Notes: generated by a model from the sequence alone, not told the origin. DNA of 64,000 nt from Crocinitomicaceae bacterium (GCA_022447585.1 JAKVAR010000009.1:121133-185132); one strand, 5' to 3'. Shown: positions 52,758-62,485, numbered from the stretch's first letter. Made by a program: numbers and translations.

Positions 52758-53981
52758 TTAAATGGAATAAGAATTTTGTATTATATCACCTTTGACATCC
52801 CAGATAAATCGTTTTTTAAACTCTGCTAAACTGTCAGATCTAAGTTTTTGTTGAAGAATTGGGGTAGATCTAATTTGTACTAGATTATCAGCGAAATCGG
52901 ATATTGACTTTTTATAATCGGAATATTTTATTTTAACTCCAGCATCTCCGGCTAATTCACCAGGACCAACATTGTCGAAACATAGAATGGGCAAACCATA
53001 GCTTAAGGCTTCAGGAATTACCATTCCTGCTCCTTCATGAGATGGAAATAAGAATGCATTAGCTGTTCTGTAAATCTCAGACATTTCCGATTTATTGACC
53101 CAATTAATCCATGCTATTTGTTTTGATACGCCCTCTTTCTCTGCTAATTTCAAAAGACTATTTCGTTCTTCTCCCTTTCCTACTAAGGTCAGATTCACTC
53201 CTTCTTTTTCCATTTCCGATAAGGAATGATAGAATTGCGCAAATGCCTTAATAGTGATGTCGAACCCTTTCATATAATGGAAACGACCGACTGAAAGAAC
53301 ATTAAATCCAGTTTTCGGTATTCTTATGTTTTCCAATACAGGATCACTTCCCACAGCAGAAAGTGGAATTATCTTACCAGAATTTGCTTTAATAACAGAT
53401 TCAACGGAGGAGTTTATTACAAAAATTTTAGTTACGCGCTTGACTGAATATCGATAAAGTGGATCTAAATTTCTAAAGCACCATTTAACAGAATAATAAA
53501 GTCTATCGACAAAGTACTTTCGCCAACCATAAAACTTTAAAAGATATTCTTTGGGTACTTTAGGATGATGTCCAATTGGCCCCCAAAAAGTTGGTTTTTT
53601 AAATACCCATAAAAAAGTTGGTTGACTATCACTATGGAAATTTAAACTATGCGCAATATCGAATTTAAACTTTTTCTTTTTGATATACCTTATGATGCAT
53701 AGTTGCCATAGGTAATAATAAGCAACATAGCCTCTTGAGCCTAGTTTCTTTTTTATAAATGTTATCGTGCTAGGCAGATCAAATCCATGGTATTCTATAT
53801 TCGAAAGTATAGGGTCATCATGAGACTTAAAGTATTTATTTAAATGAGGTACATTGTTCTTTCTTGTGATAAGAATGATTTTATTCTCTTTTGCAATTTG
53901 TTTTGCCAAGTTCCACCCTGTACCGTCTTCAGAACCCTTATATGGATTAACTGAATATGCTGTAATTAGAATAGTTTTCAT
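52758..53981 (-). CDS. Glycosyltransferase family 4 protein
   Basis: A 407-residue GT-B transferase. The N terminus ITAYSVNPYKGSEDGTGWNL (about 6-25) shows the Gly-rich acceptor loop. The block FWGPIGHHPKVPKEY (about 132) is typical of a GT4 subgroup in Bacteroidota and cyanobacterial polysaccharide loci. The donor domain contains NVLSVGRFHYMKGFDITIKA (about 227) and SHEGAGMVIPEALSYGLPIL (about 312, with the E-x7-E position). It lies in the same transcript as its neighbours with gaps of 10-11 bases. Confidence 0.88.
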   Translation of the reverse strand: MKTILITAYSVNPYKGSEDGTGWNLAKQIAKENKIILITRKNNVPHLNKYFKSHDDPILSNIEYHGFDLPSTITFIKKKLGSRGYVAYYYLWQLCIIRYIKKKKFKFDIAHSLNFHSDSQPTFLWVFKKPTFWGPIGHHPKVPKEYLLKFYGWRKYFVDRLYYSVKWCFRNLDPLYRYSVKRVTKIFVINSSVESVIKANSGKIIPLSAVGSDPVLENIRIPKTGFNVLSVGRFHYMKGFDITIKAFAQFYHSLSEMEKEGVNLTLVGKGEERNSLLKLAEKEGVSKQIAWINWVNKSEMSEIYRTANAFLFPSHEGAGMVIPEALSYGLPILCFDNVGPGELAGDAGVKIKYSDYKKSISDFADNLVQIRSTPILQQKLRSDSLAEFKKRFIWDVKGDIIQNSYSI

Positions 53982-53992
53982 AGTGATTGTGT

Positions 53993-56641
53993 TTATGCTG
54001 CGCTAACCACTTCTTTTAGAATTGTGTCAACTGTGTTTTCGATTTCATCATTTTTAATCGTTAGATATTTTGAACTGCTGGACTTCTTATTGAGATTATC
54101 AAACAAGTTTTTATAACTAAGATTTAATGATTCTATGGTTTTTATTCCTAGTTCTTTTTTTCTTGAAAACACTTCTTCAGAGGTATTCCAAAGTAGAAAA
54201 TTGAATTTTGGTTTATATATTAGTTTGTATAATGCTCGTGTAAAACGTTTATTCAATCGAATGTTTGTTCTTATTGGGTCAACAATAAAGTCAAAGTAGT
54301 ATCTGTCATAAAGGACGATTTTACCACGAATTATGTATTTGAAATAGATATAAGTTTGTCCAAATATGTAGTCTGTGAAGTAATAGGAAAAGCGAATTAA
54401 TGAGGATAGTAAATTTTTGTTTTTCCCTTGTCTTGGTAGATTAACAGAAGCTATTTTTTCTGCCTTTTCTTTTCCATGATAGAATGAGCTTAAAATAGGA
54501 AGTATTCCAGGTCGATGTCTTAAAAGAACAACTTCCTTTCTGTATTTGTTTTGAAGTTTCGTCTTTACATTATCTATTATAGTTGATTTTCCAACCCCAT
54601 CCACACCAGAGAATGTAATCACAAATCCTTTCGATTTTATGATTCTTTTTGTAGTGTCTTTTAGATATTCCAGTCGATTGATGAATTTTCTTTTGATTGA
54701 TTGTTTTGATTTTATAATTTTCTTGAGTTTTTTGCGATTGTATGTTCCAAAACAAAATTGGAAGAAGGAGGTAATGTTTAAATCGTACTTTGTATTAATT
54801 TTCTCAATCGCTTTTGTTCTTTCGGTATAATTTTTTACCCTATAGTATTGATAGTATTTTTCAGGGATGTTTGCCCCGTTTAAATGATAGAATAGAAAAG
54901 CATATTCTAAATCAAACGGAATGGACGGTATGTTAACATTGTAGCCGTTATTATAGGATGTTCGTATTAATGACTTAGCAGATATGAGCTCTAATGATTT
55001 ACATTTAAACTTATGGATTAAATCTATACTCAAGTATGAATCATCATTAAAGAATACTTCAATAACAGACATAAAGGATAATCTTCGGATCTTGACTTTT
55101 TTAGCTAGAGGAGACTGATTGCAATAATTGATAATTTGATCTACGTCTTTTTTCTGTATCGCAACATCTAAATCTGAAATTTCTGATAGTTCTGATAATT
55201 GGTTTTTGTTAAGTTTTAAGAAGGCGTGAGGTACTTTCTTTAATTCTGTATGAACAAGTTGAATGAAATTGTCTCTATCTCTGGCTTCTTTGTTGAGCAA
55301 TAGGAAATCCATAGCTTGGTTCCAGATGTAGGATTGACTTTTTTGATTTTTGGTTAATTCACGTTGATTTTGGAAGTATGCCCAAGAATAACTAGCAATT
55401 CTTAGAATGTATAATCTTAGATGTAGATTCAGGTCAACTTTATGTTTTCTTATAATCTCCTGAATCGATTTGATATTGCAGGATTCCTCAATTTCCTTTA
55501 GAATCGTTTTGAATGATGAATTATCCATTAAAATTCCTTTTTGAAAATGAAAATGGATTAAATCAAATAACGCGGGTGAATTCTGAATCGAGTGTTCCCA
55601 ATCGAAGAGGTATATTTTTTTTGACGTTTTATTTAATTTCATATTCCATGGAGTGAAATCTGAATGGGCTAATGAGCAAGGAACAATGTTTGAAGAGTCA
55701 ACACTGTCCCTAAGTGATATCAGCTTTCTAAGGTCACTTTTATTTATCTTATTGCTGTGTAAATGTCTAATGATGTATATGTTATTCAAAATTCTGTCCC
55801 AAACTTCTGTGTCGTAAATTTTTAACGAAGAATAGGTTCTGTAAAACAGTTCATTTAATAGATTTCCATGGTATTTGGTGAAATTATTTGTGGGCTTGTA
55901 ATTTCTTAAATATTTATTGTCAGTGCCTAAAACCGTTTCTTTTGAAATTGGTAGAGTACGTGGTATTACGAAACTATTGAATTTCGAACGCTCTAAACGA
56001 TTTAAAGTATGTTTTTCGTTTACAATTTGTTTTGCGCTTTGAGCAGAAATTGGAACTTTAATATAAGCAACCGGTCTATTATTAGAATTGAAACAACTTA
56101 ATACAATTTTGCGCTCATATCCAGGGGTTCCCATGAAAATATTGAAGTATGAATAATCAATCTTATTTAAGAGAGAATCCGCAAAAGTGGGAATATCTGA
56201 ATGTATATTCAAAGAACCGCTCGAAATTAAATTATCAGCTCTAAGTTTTGCTAAAATATTTATCCCTAGTTTGTTTATTCTTCCTTGATAAGATCCATTA
56301 TTATAAAAGGCTAAAATAGATTTCAGTTTGTTTTGAGGATATATCCAGCGCAAACCATTGACACTATTCATCATGTAGTTAAAAGAAAGTAAATGTGTTT
56401 TTTGGATATTTAAAGAAGTAAAGTCTAATATTATATTAAAAAAATTATAGTTTATCTCAAGTTCTTTATTTCGAGAAAGAACGATTAGTACCTTTTTTTT
56501 ATTTGACTTGCTAGATCTTAAATTATCTGATTCAATTCCTATTTTAAGCTCATCTATTATGGTTATGTCATGATCTTCATTGGTGAATAATTTTAGAAGT
56601 ATCGATAAGTCTGATTTGTGTATTCTGTGGTTATCTTTCAT
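53993..56641 (-). CDS. Three-domain fusion: APH-like kinase, nucleotidyltransferase-like, thymidylate-kinase-like
   Basis: An 882-residue protein with unusual architecture. Residues about 90-120 (GLRWIYPQNK) begin a domain related to the phosphotransferase enzymes of polysaccharide loci. An aminoglycoside-phosphotransferase-like kinase follows, with the catalytic loop AHSDFTPWN (325-333; D328, N333) and metal Asp in LFDWEH (D347). A middle region at about 485-600 has SDLDVAI (489-495) and SIDLIH (538-543), resembling a minimal nucleotidyltransferase fold. The C-terminal 210 residues are a P-loop kinase of the thymidylate kinase type: GVDGVGKST (679-687) and IVLYDRYYFDF (about 775). All three active-site sets look intact. 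It lies among glycosyltransferases, so it probably phosphorylates or activates a sugar or lipid precursor, but the substrate is unknown. Confidence 0.72.
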   Translation of the reverse strand: MKDNHRIHKSDLSILLKLFTNEDHDITIIDELKIGIESDNLRSSKSNKKKVLIVLSRNKELEINYNFFNIILDFTSLNIQKTHLLSFNYMMNSVNGLRWIYPQNKLKSILAFYNNGSYQGRINKLGINILAKLRADNLISSGSLNIHSDIPTFADSLLNKIDYSYFNIFMGTPGYERKIVLSCFNSNNRPVAYIKVPISAQSAKQIVNEKHTLNRLERSKFNSFVIPRTLPISKETVLGTDNKYLRNYKPTNNFTKYHGNLLNELFYRTYSSLKIYDTEVWDRILNNIYIIRHLHSNKINKSDLRKLISLRDSVDSSNIVPCSLAHSDFTPWNMKLNKTSKKIYLFDWEHSIQNSPALFDLIHFHFQKGILMDNSSFKTILKEIEESCNIKSIQEIIRKHKVDLNLHLRLYILRIASYSWAYFQNQRELTKNQKSQSYIWNQAMDFLLLNKEARDRDNFIQLVHTELKKVPHAFLKLNKNQLSELSEISDLDVAIQKKDVDQIINYCNQSPLAKKVKIRRLSFMSVIEVFFNDDSYLSIDLIHKFKCKSLELISAKSLIRTSYNNGYNVNIPSIPFDLEYAFLFYHLNGANIPEKYYQYYRVKNYTERTKAIEKINTKYDLNITSFFQFCFGTYNRKKLKKIIKSKQSIKRKFINRLEYLKDTTKRIIKSKGFVITFSGVDGVGKSTIIDNVKTKLQNKYRKEVVLLRHRPGILPILSSFYHGKEKAEKIASVNLPRQGKNKNLLSSLIRFSYYFTDYIFGQTYIYFKYIIRGKIVLYDRYYFDFIVDPIRTNIRLNKRFTRALYKLIYKPKFNFLLWNTSEEVFSRKKELGIKTIESLNLSYKNLFDNLNKKSSSSKYLTIKNDEIENTVDTILKEVVSAA

Positions 56642-56663
56642 AATATTGGATTTGACAATAGTG

Positions 56664-56749
56664 TTGTAAAAACTAGACCAAATCTCGTATCTAACTGTTT
56701 AATAGGTGTTTATGTTTTTAGTGGTAAGGTTTGGTTCCCATATTGGGAA
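56664..56749 (-). promoter_or_regulatory. Promoter-like module, copy B
   Basis: On the minus strand the blocks CCCAATATGGGAA, AGTTAGATA and TTGGTCTAGTTTTTACAA match copy A at 51483-51585 (16 of 18 bases for the last block). The first block is a perfect inverted repeat here, TTCCCA-TAT-TGGGAA at 56735-56749. TTG followed after 18 bases by TATT may be the promoter core. The ATG of the fusion gene lies 23 bases downstream. Confidence 0.5.
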
Positions 56750-56762
56750 GGTATTCCTAAAA

Positions 56763-58031
56763 TCATTTTCTCTTGAAAAGTTTTAACTTCAATTGATCTT
56801 GCTTTGAAAGTTTTGAGGGTATTTTGAAAATGAATAGTAAAACAAGAAAGTGATAGAATAGAATTGCATAATTTGCCTCTCCGAATATTCCAAATTCTGT
56901 AAATGAGTTAATAAGAATCGGAATCAGTATTGCTATAAAGAATGTGTTATATTGATTTGTTTTATTTACTATGAAGTTTCTTATTGTTTGTGATAATTGA
57001 ATTATGGCAATGAAAAATCCGACAAAGCCTAAATTCATTAAGACCTGCATAAAAGTGTTATGAGTCATTTTACCAGGATAAGTATTTAATCCTTGAAAGT
57101 AATCGGTATAATTGATTCTCATAAATCCATAGCCGAAGAAAGGTTCTCTAACTATTCCTTCATTTAAAAGAGCCTTCCAAAAAGGGAGTCTACCTGTCAT
57201 ACTCATAACTTCCTCTATGCCGCCTGAGTCCTTCAAGATTACAAAGTTTATGAATAGGGGAACTATAATAAAAGTAGCGGCAATCATTGTTCTTTTTAAA
57301 AGTACATTTTTAGATTTTAGAATCAATATCCCAAGTATTAGAATGAAACCTATAGCAGATGATCTAGAAGATGTCAATACTAAAATTACTATACTAAGAA
57401 AGAAGAAGAGGATCGGCCAAAATATCTTATTTTCCTTTTGAGAGTATAAATAGGCAAGAGAAGCACTAATAGAAGCTAACATACCAAGTTCATTCGGGTT
57501 CATGATCCATCCACCTAGTCGTTTTTCTTCTCCTCCACGCATACCACGGTAAAAACTATCTGGTTCAATAAATGATCCGATCAAATAGATTAGCATTATA
57601 GGGAAAATAGCCCATGAAAAAAGTTTAACTAAATCTATTTGTTTGTCAGGGAAGTGATAATTTATTACAACTACTACTTTAATGAAAATGATTGTAAATA
57701 CGAAACTCTCCATGGTCATTGCCCATTGCAAGGCTGAATAAAACGGATCAGTTGACCATGAGAATGAAGCAAATCCAAGAACTAAGTACAGTGCATATAA
57801 GAGAGGGGCGAGTAGTCCATCTTTTTCAAACGTACTAATGCAACCGTGTTTCTTCAATTTGGAATAGATGAAAAATATCCACACCGTCATTCCAATTCTG
57901 GAAACTGTTTTGAAAATTTGATTAATGGACCTCTCTTCAACAATAGAGAAATACCCTCCAATTTTAATTAGCAGAATTAAAATCAAAATGAAGTTTATAT
58001 ATTTCAAAAAAGTGGGTGTTTTACTTTTCAT
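56763..58031 (-). CDS. O-antigen polymerase/ligase family membrane protein (Wzy/WaaL type)
   Basis: A polytopic membrane protein of 422 residues when started at ATG 58031; the TTG at 58040 is less likely. About 11 hydrophobic segments are present. The family loop appears as LVLTSSRSSAIGFILILGIL (about 216-235) and a periplasmic stretch with GYGFMRINYTDYFQGLNTYP ending in THNTFMQVLMNLG (about 315), which matches the H-N-x-F/Y-L pattern of Wzy_C proteins. It would polymerise repeat units or ligate the chain to an acceptor in the periplasm. Sequence alone does not separate the two roles; next to wzx and wzc, polymerase is the better guess. Confidence 0.83.
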   Translation of the reverse strand: MKSKTPTFLKYINFILILILLIKIGGYFSIVEERSINQIFKTVSRIGMTVWIFFIYSKLKKHGCISTFEKDGLLAPLLYALYLVLGFASFSWSTDPFYSALQWAMTMESFVFTIIFIKVVVVINYHFPDKQIDLVKLFSWAIFPIMLIYLIGSFIEPDSFYRGMRGGEEKRLGGWIMNPNELGMLASISASLAYLYSQKENKIFWPILFFFLSIVILVLTSSRSSAIGFILILGILILKSKNVLLKRTMIAATFIIVPLFINFVILKDSGGIEEVMSMTGRLPFWKALLNEGIVREPFFGYGFMRINYTDYFQGLNTYPGKMTHNTFMQVLMNLGFVGFFIAIIQLSQTIRNFIVNKTNQYNTFFIAILIPILINSFTEFGIFGEANYAILFYHFLVLLFIFKIPSKLSKQDQLKLKLFKRK

Positions 58032-59139
58032 AATTCTCAATATGTTTTTTTGCGATTAAGGACCAATTGAAATCCTCAATAATCATTTTTCTTGCATTTG
58101 TTTGCTTATATTTTAATGTATTGTCATTTTTTGTTTGATGTGCTTTTAATATAGCTTGACAAATGTTTGAAGCAGTATTGTTGTGAAGTGTAATTCCTGA
58201 ATTAAATTTGTTTACAGCCTTCTCTAGATTTGTTTCCTTAGATATTATACAGGGTGTTCCGAAGCTGGCAGATTCTAGAATAACACCTGGCAGGCCTTCA
58301 TTTCTGCTGGTTAGGCATATATAGTCCCATTCCTTAATGAATTTATTTTTTTCGTCGTTAAAACGAGGTCCCATTACGTGGACATACTTGTCAAGTCCAA
58401 GCTGTGTTATAATTGTATTTAATTCTTCTTTATCATTGCCATCACCTATAATTTCTAGAATAACCTGATCGCTTTTGGTAAAGATGTACTCACTTAGTCC
58501 ATAGAGAAGTTTATCTAATCCTTTAGTTTGAATGTCTATTCTACCAATAAAACCTAGTTTTAATACTTTATTTACAGCCGAATGAACAAGCTCAATTGTT
58601 TGCTCATATTTTTGGCCATTTGGTATGAGACTAAGTGATGATTTATTAAAGATCAATCTCGAGTTAATTAGCTCTGATTCTCCCATTAAATGGAGATATT
58701 TTGCATTCTTTACAATCGTTTTTTCGAACAAGTTTAAATAAACATATTTTACAATTTTATTTTTTCTTAGAGCAACTTTATTGAATGCTCCATGACTTGT
58801 ATAACAATATTGCAAATCGAGCTTAGCTAATAACTTTGCTATTAAAAAGAATTGGGGAATAAATGCGCCGTGAATATGAAAAAAGTAAGATTGATCGGCA
58901 GTTTTAATTGCCTTAACTAGTTTGTTTGATAGTTTGAATTTTGAAATATCATGAAATAGTTTTGTGGAATAATCCCGAATAGAATAGTTATGAATTTCAG
59001 GTGTTTTTGTAATACCCCATAATTCAACATGATAGCCTAATTTTGCTTGATGGTTGGCTAGTTCATTCACAACTTTGTTCACACCATTTAGCCTATCTGG
59101 GTTTGCTTTTCCTAATGCGATATGTATTATCTTTTTCAT
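58021..59139 (-). CDS. Glycosyltransferase family 4 protein
   Basis: A 372-residue GT-B transferase. The start IIHIALGKANPDRLNGVNKV (about 4-23) is the acceptor loop of GT4 enzymes. The donor domain begins at LKLGFIGRIDIQTKGLDKLL (about 192), and SRNEGLPGVILESASFGTPC (about 276, with the two Glu of E-x7-E) closes the site. Its start overlaps the flippase stop by 4 bases and its end overlaps the polymerase gene start, so coupling is tight. Specificity is unknown. Confidence 0.88.
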   Translation of the reverse strand: MKKIIHIALGKANPDRLNGVNKVVNELANHQAKLGYHVELWGITKTPEIHNYSIRDYSTKLFHDISKFKLSNKLVKAIKTADQSYFFHIHGAFIPQFFLIAKLLAKLDLQYCYTSHGAFNKVALRKNKIVKYVYLNLFEKTIVKNAKYLHLMGESELINSRLIFNKSSLSLIPNGQKYEQTIELVHSAVNKVLKLGFIGRIDIQTKGLDKLLYGLSEYIFTKSDQVILEIIGDGNDKEELNTIITQLGLDKYVHVMGPRFNDEKNKFIKEWDYICLTSRNEGLPGVILESASFGTPCIISKETNLEKAVNKFNSGITLHNNTASNICQAILKAHQTKNDNTLKYKQTNARKMIIEDFNWSLIAKKHIENYEK

Positions 59140-60368
59140 ACTCTACTGGGCTTTAAAGTGAATAAGAATATCAGTATGGACACTATTTGAATTAAAAACA
59201 TACCAGCGAATAATCCATTTGCCCCCATTGTGTTGATTAATGGTTTTGCTAAAACCAAGCTGATACCGGATGTAATGATGTAGCTGATAAAAATAATTTT
59301 GGTTCTTTCCAATGTCCTTATGGCAATCCTGAGCATTGTGTTTATGAAAATTAGTAAATACAACATGGAAAATAAAACAATGGATTTTTGTGTTAATTCC
59401 TGCGCCTCTTTGTATAGTAAGTCAATGATTTCGACTCTAAAAATGATAAGGGATATGAGTAATAATAAGACAGGAATTAGACTTTTAAAGAATAAAGATT
59501 TAAGATATTGTCTCATTAAACGTTCATTTTTGTTTATTAGAATCTTTGAAGCTTTAACAGGAGCAATATTTTCGATTACAATGAATATAACATGTAAAAC
59601 CCCGACTAAACCTTGTGCTATTCTAATTGATCCAAGAGCAACATTTCCGAGTATTATTCCTCCAGTAACTAAAAAGAAGTTTCCTGTAAACCACTGGAGA
59701 AAGCTTGTGTAAATCAGGTATTTAGAAAAAGGGTAGTTCTGCTTCCATGTTGAAAAAGTACTTTGAGGGACTATTCCAATAGTTATAATTTTTACTGCAA
59801 GAATGATTGAAATAAAGAAAAAAGTAGAAGAAATATAAATGACTCTTTCAATAGTAATATTGAAAAATTCATTGAGCACAATAATTGAAATTATTGCACC
59901 AACATAAGCAATTAAATCAATTTGTAAAACTTTTGAAATATTTAGTTTTAGGTAGAATACGCGTCTTATAAATTCATAGAATAAAAAGATTGGGGATAGC
60001 ACTGAAACTCCTATAATCAATTCATTTGTTAGTCCGGAAATCAAATTTTTTCCAAATAAATGCAATCCAAAAAACATCAGAATACTTGAAAGTAAGGACA
60101 AAATAATTTGAATTGAAAACATGTCTTTTAAGTAATTTGATTTATTCTCCTGCTTTTCGAATAGGGAGTAAAGTGGTTTGATTATAATCGCTTGTTGTAG
60201 ACTTACCAAAAATAGAATAGGCATCCATATGAGCACATAGAGCCCATATGAGTTCAACCCAAGAACATTAACGAGTACAATACTTAGCAGGAAATTAGAA
60301 CCGCTAACAATTGCCTGATCAATAAGGGCGCTGATGTTAGATTTGTTTTTCTTTAATAATGCAATCAT
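59136..60368 (-). CDS. Wzx-type oligosaccharide flippase
   Basis: A 410-residue membrane protein of the MOP superfamily that turns lipid-linked repeat units to the periplasmic face. It has about 12 hydrophobic segments, beginning with LIDQAIVSGSNFLLSIVLVN (about 16-35), the usual start of Wzx proteins. Cytoplasmic loops are basic (for example KILINKNERLMRQYLKSLFF). It overlaps the wzc gene stop by 4 bases. A wzx-wzy pair plus Wzc and Wza indicates a Wzy-dependent pathway. Confidence 0.87.
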   Translation of the reverse strand: MIALLKKNKSNISALIDQAIVSGSNFLLSIVLVNVLGLNSYGLYVLIWMPILFLVSLQQAIIIKPLYSLFEKQENKSNYLKDMFSIQIILSLLSSILMFFGLHLFGKNLISGLTNELIIGVSVLSPIFLFYEFIRRVFYLKLNISKVLQIDLIAYVGAIISIIVLNEFFNITIERVIYISSTFFFISIILAVKIITIGIVPQSTFSTWKQNYPFSKYLIYTSFLQWFTGNFFLVTGGIILGNVALGSIRIAQGLVGVLHVIFIVIENIAPVKASKILINKNERLMRQYLKSLFFKSLIPVLLLLISLIIFRVEIIDLLYKEAQELTQKSIVLFSMLYLLIFINTMLRIAIRTLERTKIIFISYIITSGISLVLAKPLINTMGANGLFAGMFLIQIVSILIFLFTLKPSRV

Positions 60369-62485
60369 CTCTTGATAAATGTTTCAATGAAATAGCTAAG
60401 TCTATTGATAAGTGAGGTTTTTCTAGAGTTAAGATGAAATCGCGATCCAATGTAATTACCGTTATAATTTGTTGCTTGATGCGCATTATTTAACAGTAAA
60501 TGAATGTTTTTAAGGTTGTATTCATCTTGAATAAAATCCGCTTGTGGTATATAGTTAATTCGCGTATATCCCGCTCGCATTACATAAAGACATAAATCAG
60601 ATACTTTAATCATTTCAATTCCTGAAATATGCATTGAAGTCGCTTCTGTATCGAGAATAACAATTTCATTTTCAATTTTTAAATTGCTTATAACCTTTTT
60701 CTCATTCAGGTTGTTTTTATCCACCTTGTGCAGCACTGTTTTATATCCAATTGATGAAAATGCTGAACGCAAATGATCCGATACATAAGTTTTACCTTCA
60801 TTTGAAAGAGTTGATGATACGCATATTGTGTAGTTGGTTTGTATTTCATTTTTAATGATTAAACTTTTTGCTAACATGTCAAAGTCAAAATCAGTATTCC
60901 CCTTTCTAATTATTCCAGCTATTGGCAGGGATGAGTACCTTTCTAAATCTTCCTTAGAAGTTATTGCCGCACTTAAAAATTTTCGTAAATAGATAATGGA
61001 GATACCCAAGAACAAACTTAAGGTTCCTGCTATAAAGTAGATTAAAGTTTTATTGGGTGAAGTTGGTTCACTAGGAATTATAGGAGGTTGAATGATTCTA
61101 TGAAAAGAGATATTTACTGAAGATGCTATCGAAGCTTCAATTCTTTTTTTCGAAAGGAAATTATATACATTTTCTAGGAGGTTAAATTCCCTTTCCAGAA
61201 TATGCTGCGTCTTTTCTCTAGTTGGAAGATCATCAAACATATGAGAGGATTCCTCTACAGCTGCTTCTATGTCCTTCTTTTTTATATTAATTTCTCTAAG
61301 GTTTTGCTTTATTCCTTCCTTTATATACTCCCGAACTTCTTCGATTTTTTTATCGGCAGCTTGAACTAACTCGTGGTTAGGCTTATATTTTACCAGTAAG
61401 TCTTGACGCTCATCTTGCCATAGTTTCATTTTTTTTACAAGTTCGGTCATGAGTAAATCTCCAAATCCAAATGTGATGGATGTTTCATCAAAATACTCCC
61501 CTGAAGAAATGTATTTTTGCAGCTGAATCATAGATTGCTCATTCATTTCTAGATTAACTAATTGTATATTTAATTTAGATATTTCACGAAGGCCAGTTTC
61601 AGTTTCTTGTCGTGTGTTTACTACATTTTCATCCTTTTTAAATTTTTCTAAATTACTTTCAGCGAGTTCCAATTTCTCTGATACTTCAAGGATTTTATCA
61701 TCGATGAATTGTACAGTTTGGTTGGCAGCATTTGACTTTGTATAGATGTAATCAAGTATATAGGCATTAGCGATGGCTTTCGTTACTTCGTATACTTTTT
61801 CTGGATCATTATCTGTATAAACAATTCTTAAAACAGCAACTTCTTTATCAATAGCCTTAACATTTAGCTTTGAAGATATTTCCTGGATCTGTTGGCTTTT
61901 AGTCAATATTTGAAAGCTGTAATGACCATTAATGTTGCTTTTTTTTGATTTTACTTTTGTGATTTTTAAGGTGTTGCCTAAAAGATCAATATTTGAATTT
62001 AATTCTCCCTTGAAAGAATAGATAACAACATCGTCTTCAATTATTTTTCCAATTATTTTTCCTGATTTAATTTCGAATTGAACAGTTTTATATTCTAAAT
62101 CTTGATTTTTTAAGTCAAAATCTAGTTTGATAGGGGAATTGTTATATAATAATGTATTCTTCAATCGACCTAAACGATAAAGTTTACATTTTAAGTTAAG
62201 GGAGTCAAGCGCTTTTTCAATAATCAAAGGTGACTGTAGAAGTTCAGCTTCGGCTTCAATTTTGTTTTCAGTACTTATTACATCAAAGTCTCCATAAAGG
62301 TTATTTCCACTAAAACCGAACTTTTGATCATCTAGTTTTATTTTGGATATAGTTCGATAAGTATTTGGCGTATAATCAACTATTTTTTTTGCTAGAAATA
62401 GAGCACAAATAAAAATGATGAAAATCATTGGTAATCCCTTTATTAAAGGTAAGAGCTGCTTCTTTATTTTTTGATACCCATTCAT
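60365..62485 (-). CDS. Wzc-like polysaccharide co-polymerase with degenerate kinase domain
   Basis: A 706-residue inner-membrane protein that sets chain length and links to the export channel. One membrane helix lies at about 17-33, a Wzz domain and long coiled coil at about 40-460, and a second helix at about 479-500 after the Pro-rich IIQPPIIPSEPTSP. The cytoplasmic part resembles a bacterial tyrosine kinase: SSTLSNEGKTYVS (557-569) keeps the Walker A Gly-Lys-Thr. The Walker A' block, normally hhhDxDxR, reads TVLHKVDKNN, and Walker B reads IVILDTEATS. The C terminus lacks a Tyr cluster. The domain may bind nucleotide but probably does not work as a classical autokinase. Confidence 0.85.
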   Translation of the reverse strand: MNGYQKIKKQLLPLIKGLPMIFIIFICALFLAKKIVDYTPNTYRTISKIKLDDQKFGFSGNNLYGDFDVISTENKIEAEAELLQSPLIIEKALDSLNLKCKLYRLGRLKNTLLYNNSPIKLDFDLKNQDLEYKTVQFEIKSGKIIGKIIEDDVVIYSFKGELNSNIDLLGNTLKITKVKSKKSNINGHYSFQILTKSQQIQEISSKLNVKAIDKEVAVLRIVYTDNDPEKVYEVTKAIANAYILDYIYTKSNAANQTVQFIDDKILEVSEKLELAESNLEKFKKDENVVNTRQETETGLREISKLNIQLVNLEMNEQSMIQLQKYISSGEYFDETSITFGFGDLLMTELVKKMKLWQDERQDLLVKYKPNHELVQAADKKIEEVREYIKEGIKQNLREINIKKKDIEAAVEESSHMFDDLPTREKTQHILEREFNLLENVYNFLSKKRIEASIASSVNISFHRIIQPPIIPSEPTSPNKTLIYFIAGTLSLFLGISIIYLRKFLSAAITSKEDLERYSSLPIAGIIRKGNTDFDFDMLAKSLIIKNEIQTNYTICVSSTLSNEGKTYVSDHLRSAFSSIGYKTVLHKVDKNNLNEKKVISNLKIENEIVILDTEATSMHISGIEMIKVSDLCLYVMRAGYTRINYIPQADFIQDEYNLKNIHLLLNNAHQATNYNGNYIGSRFHLNSRKTSLINRLSYFIETFIKR

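Noticed and set aside
53993-56641. Aminoglycoside resistance gene, because of the APH-type catalytic loop
   Set aside because: The APH-like motif is part of a large fusion inside a polysaccharide locus, and many APH-fold kinases act on other substrates. Nothing points to antibiotic modification.
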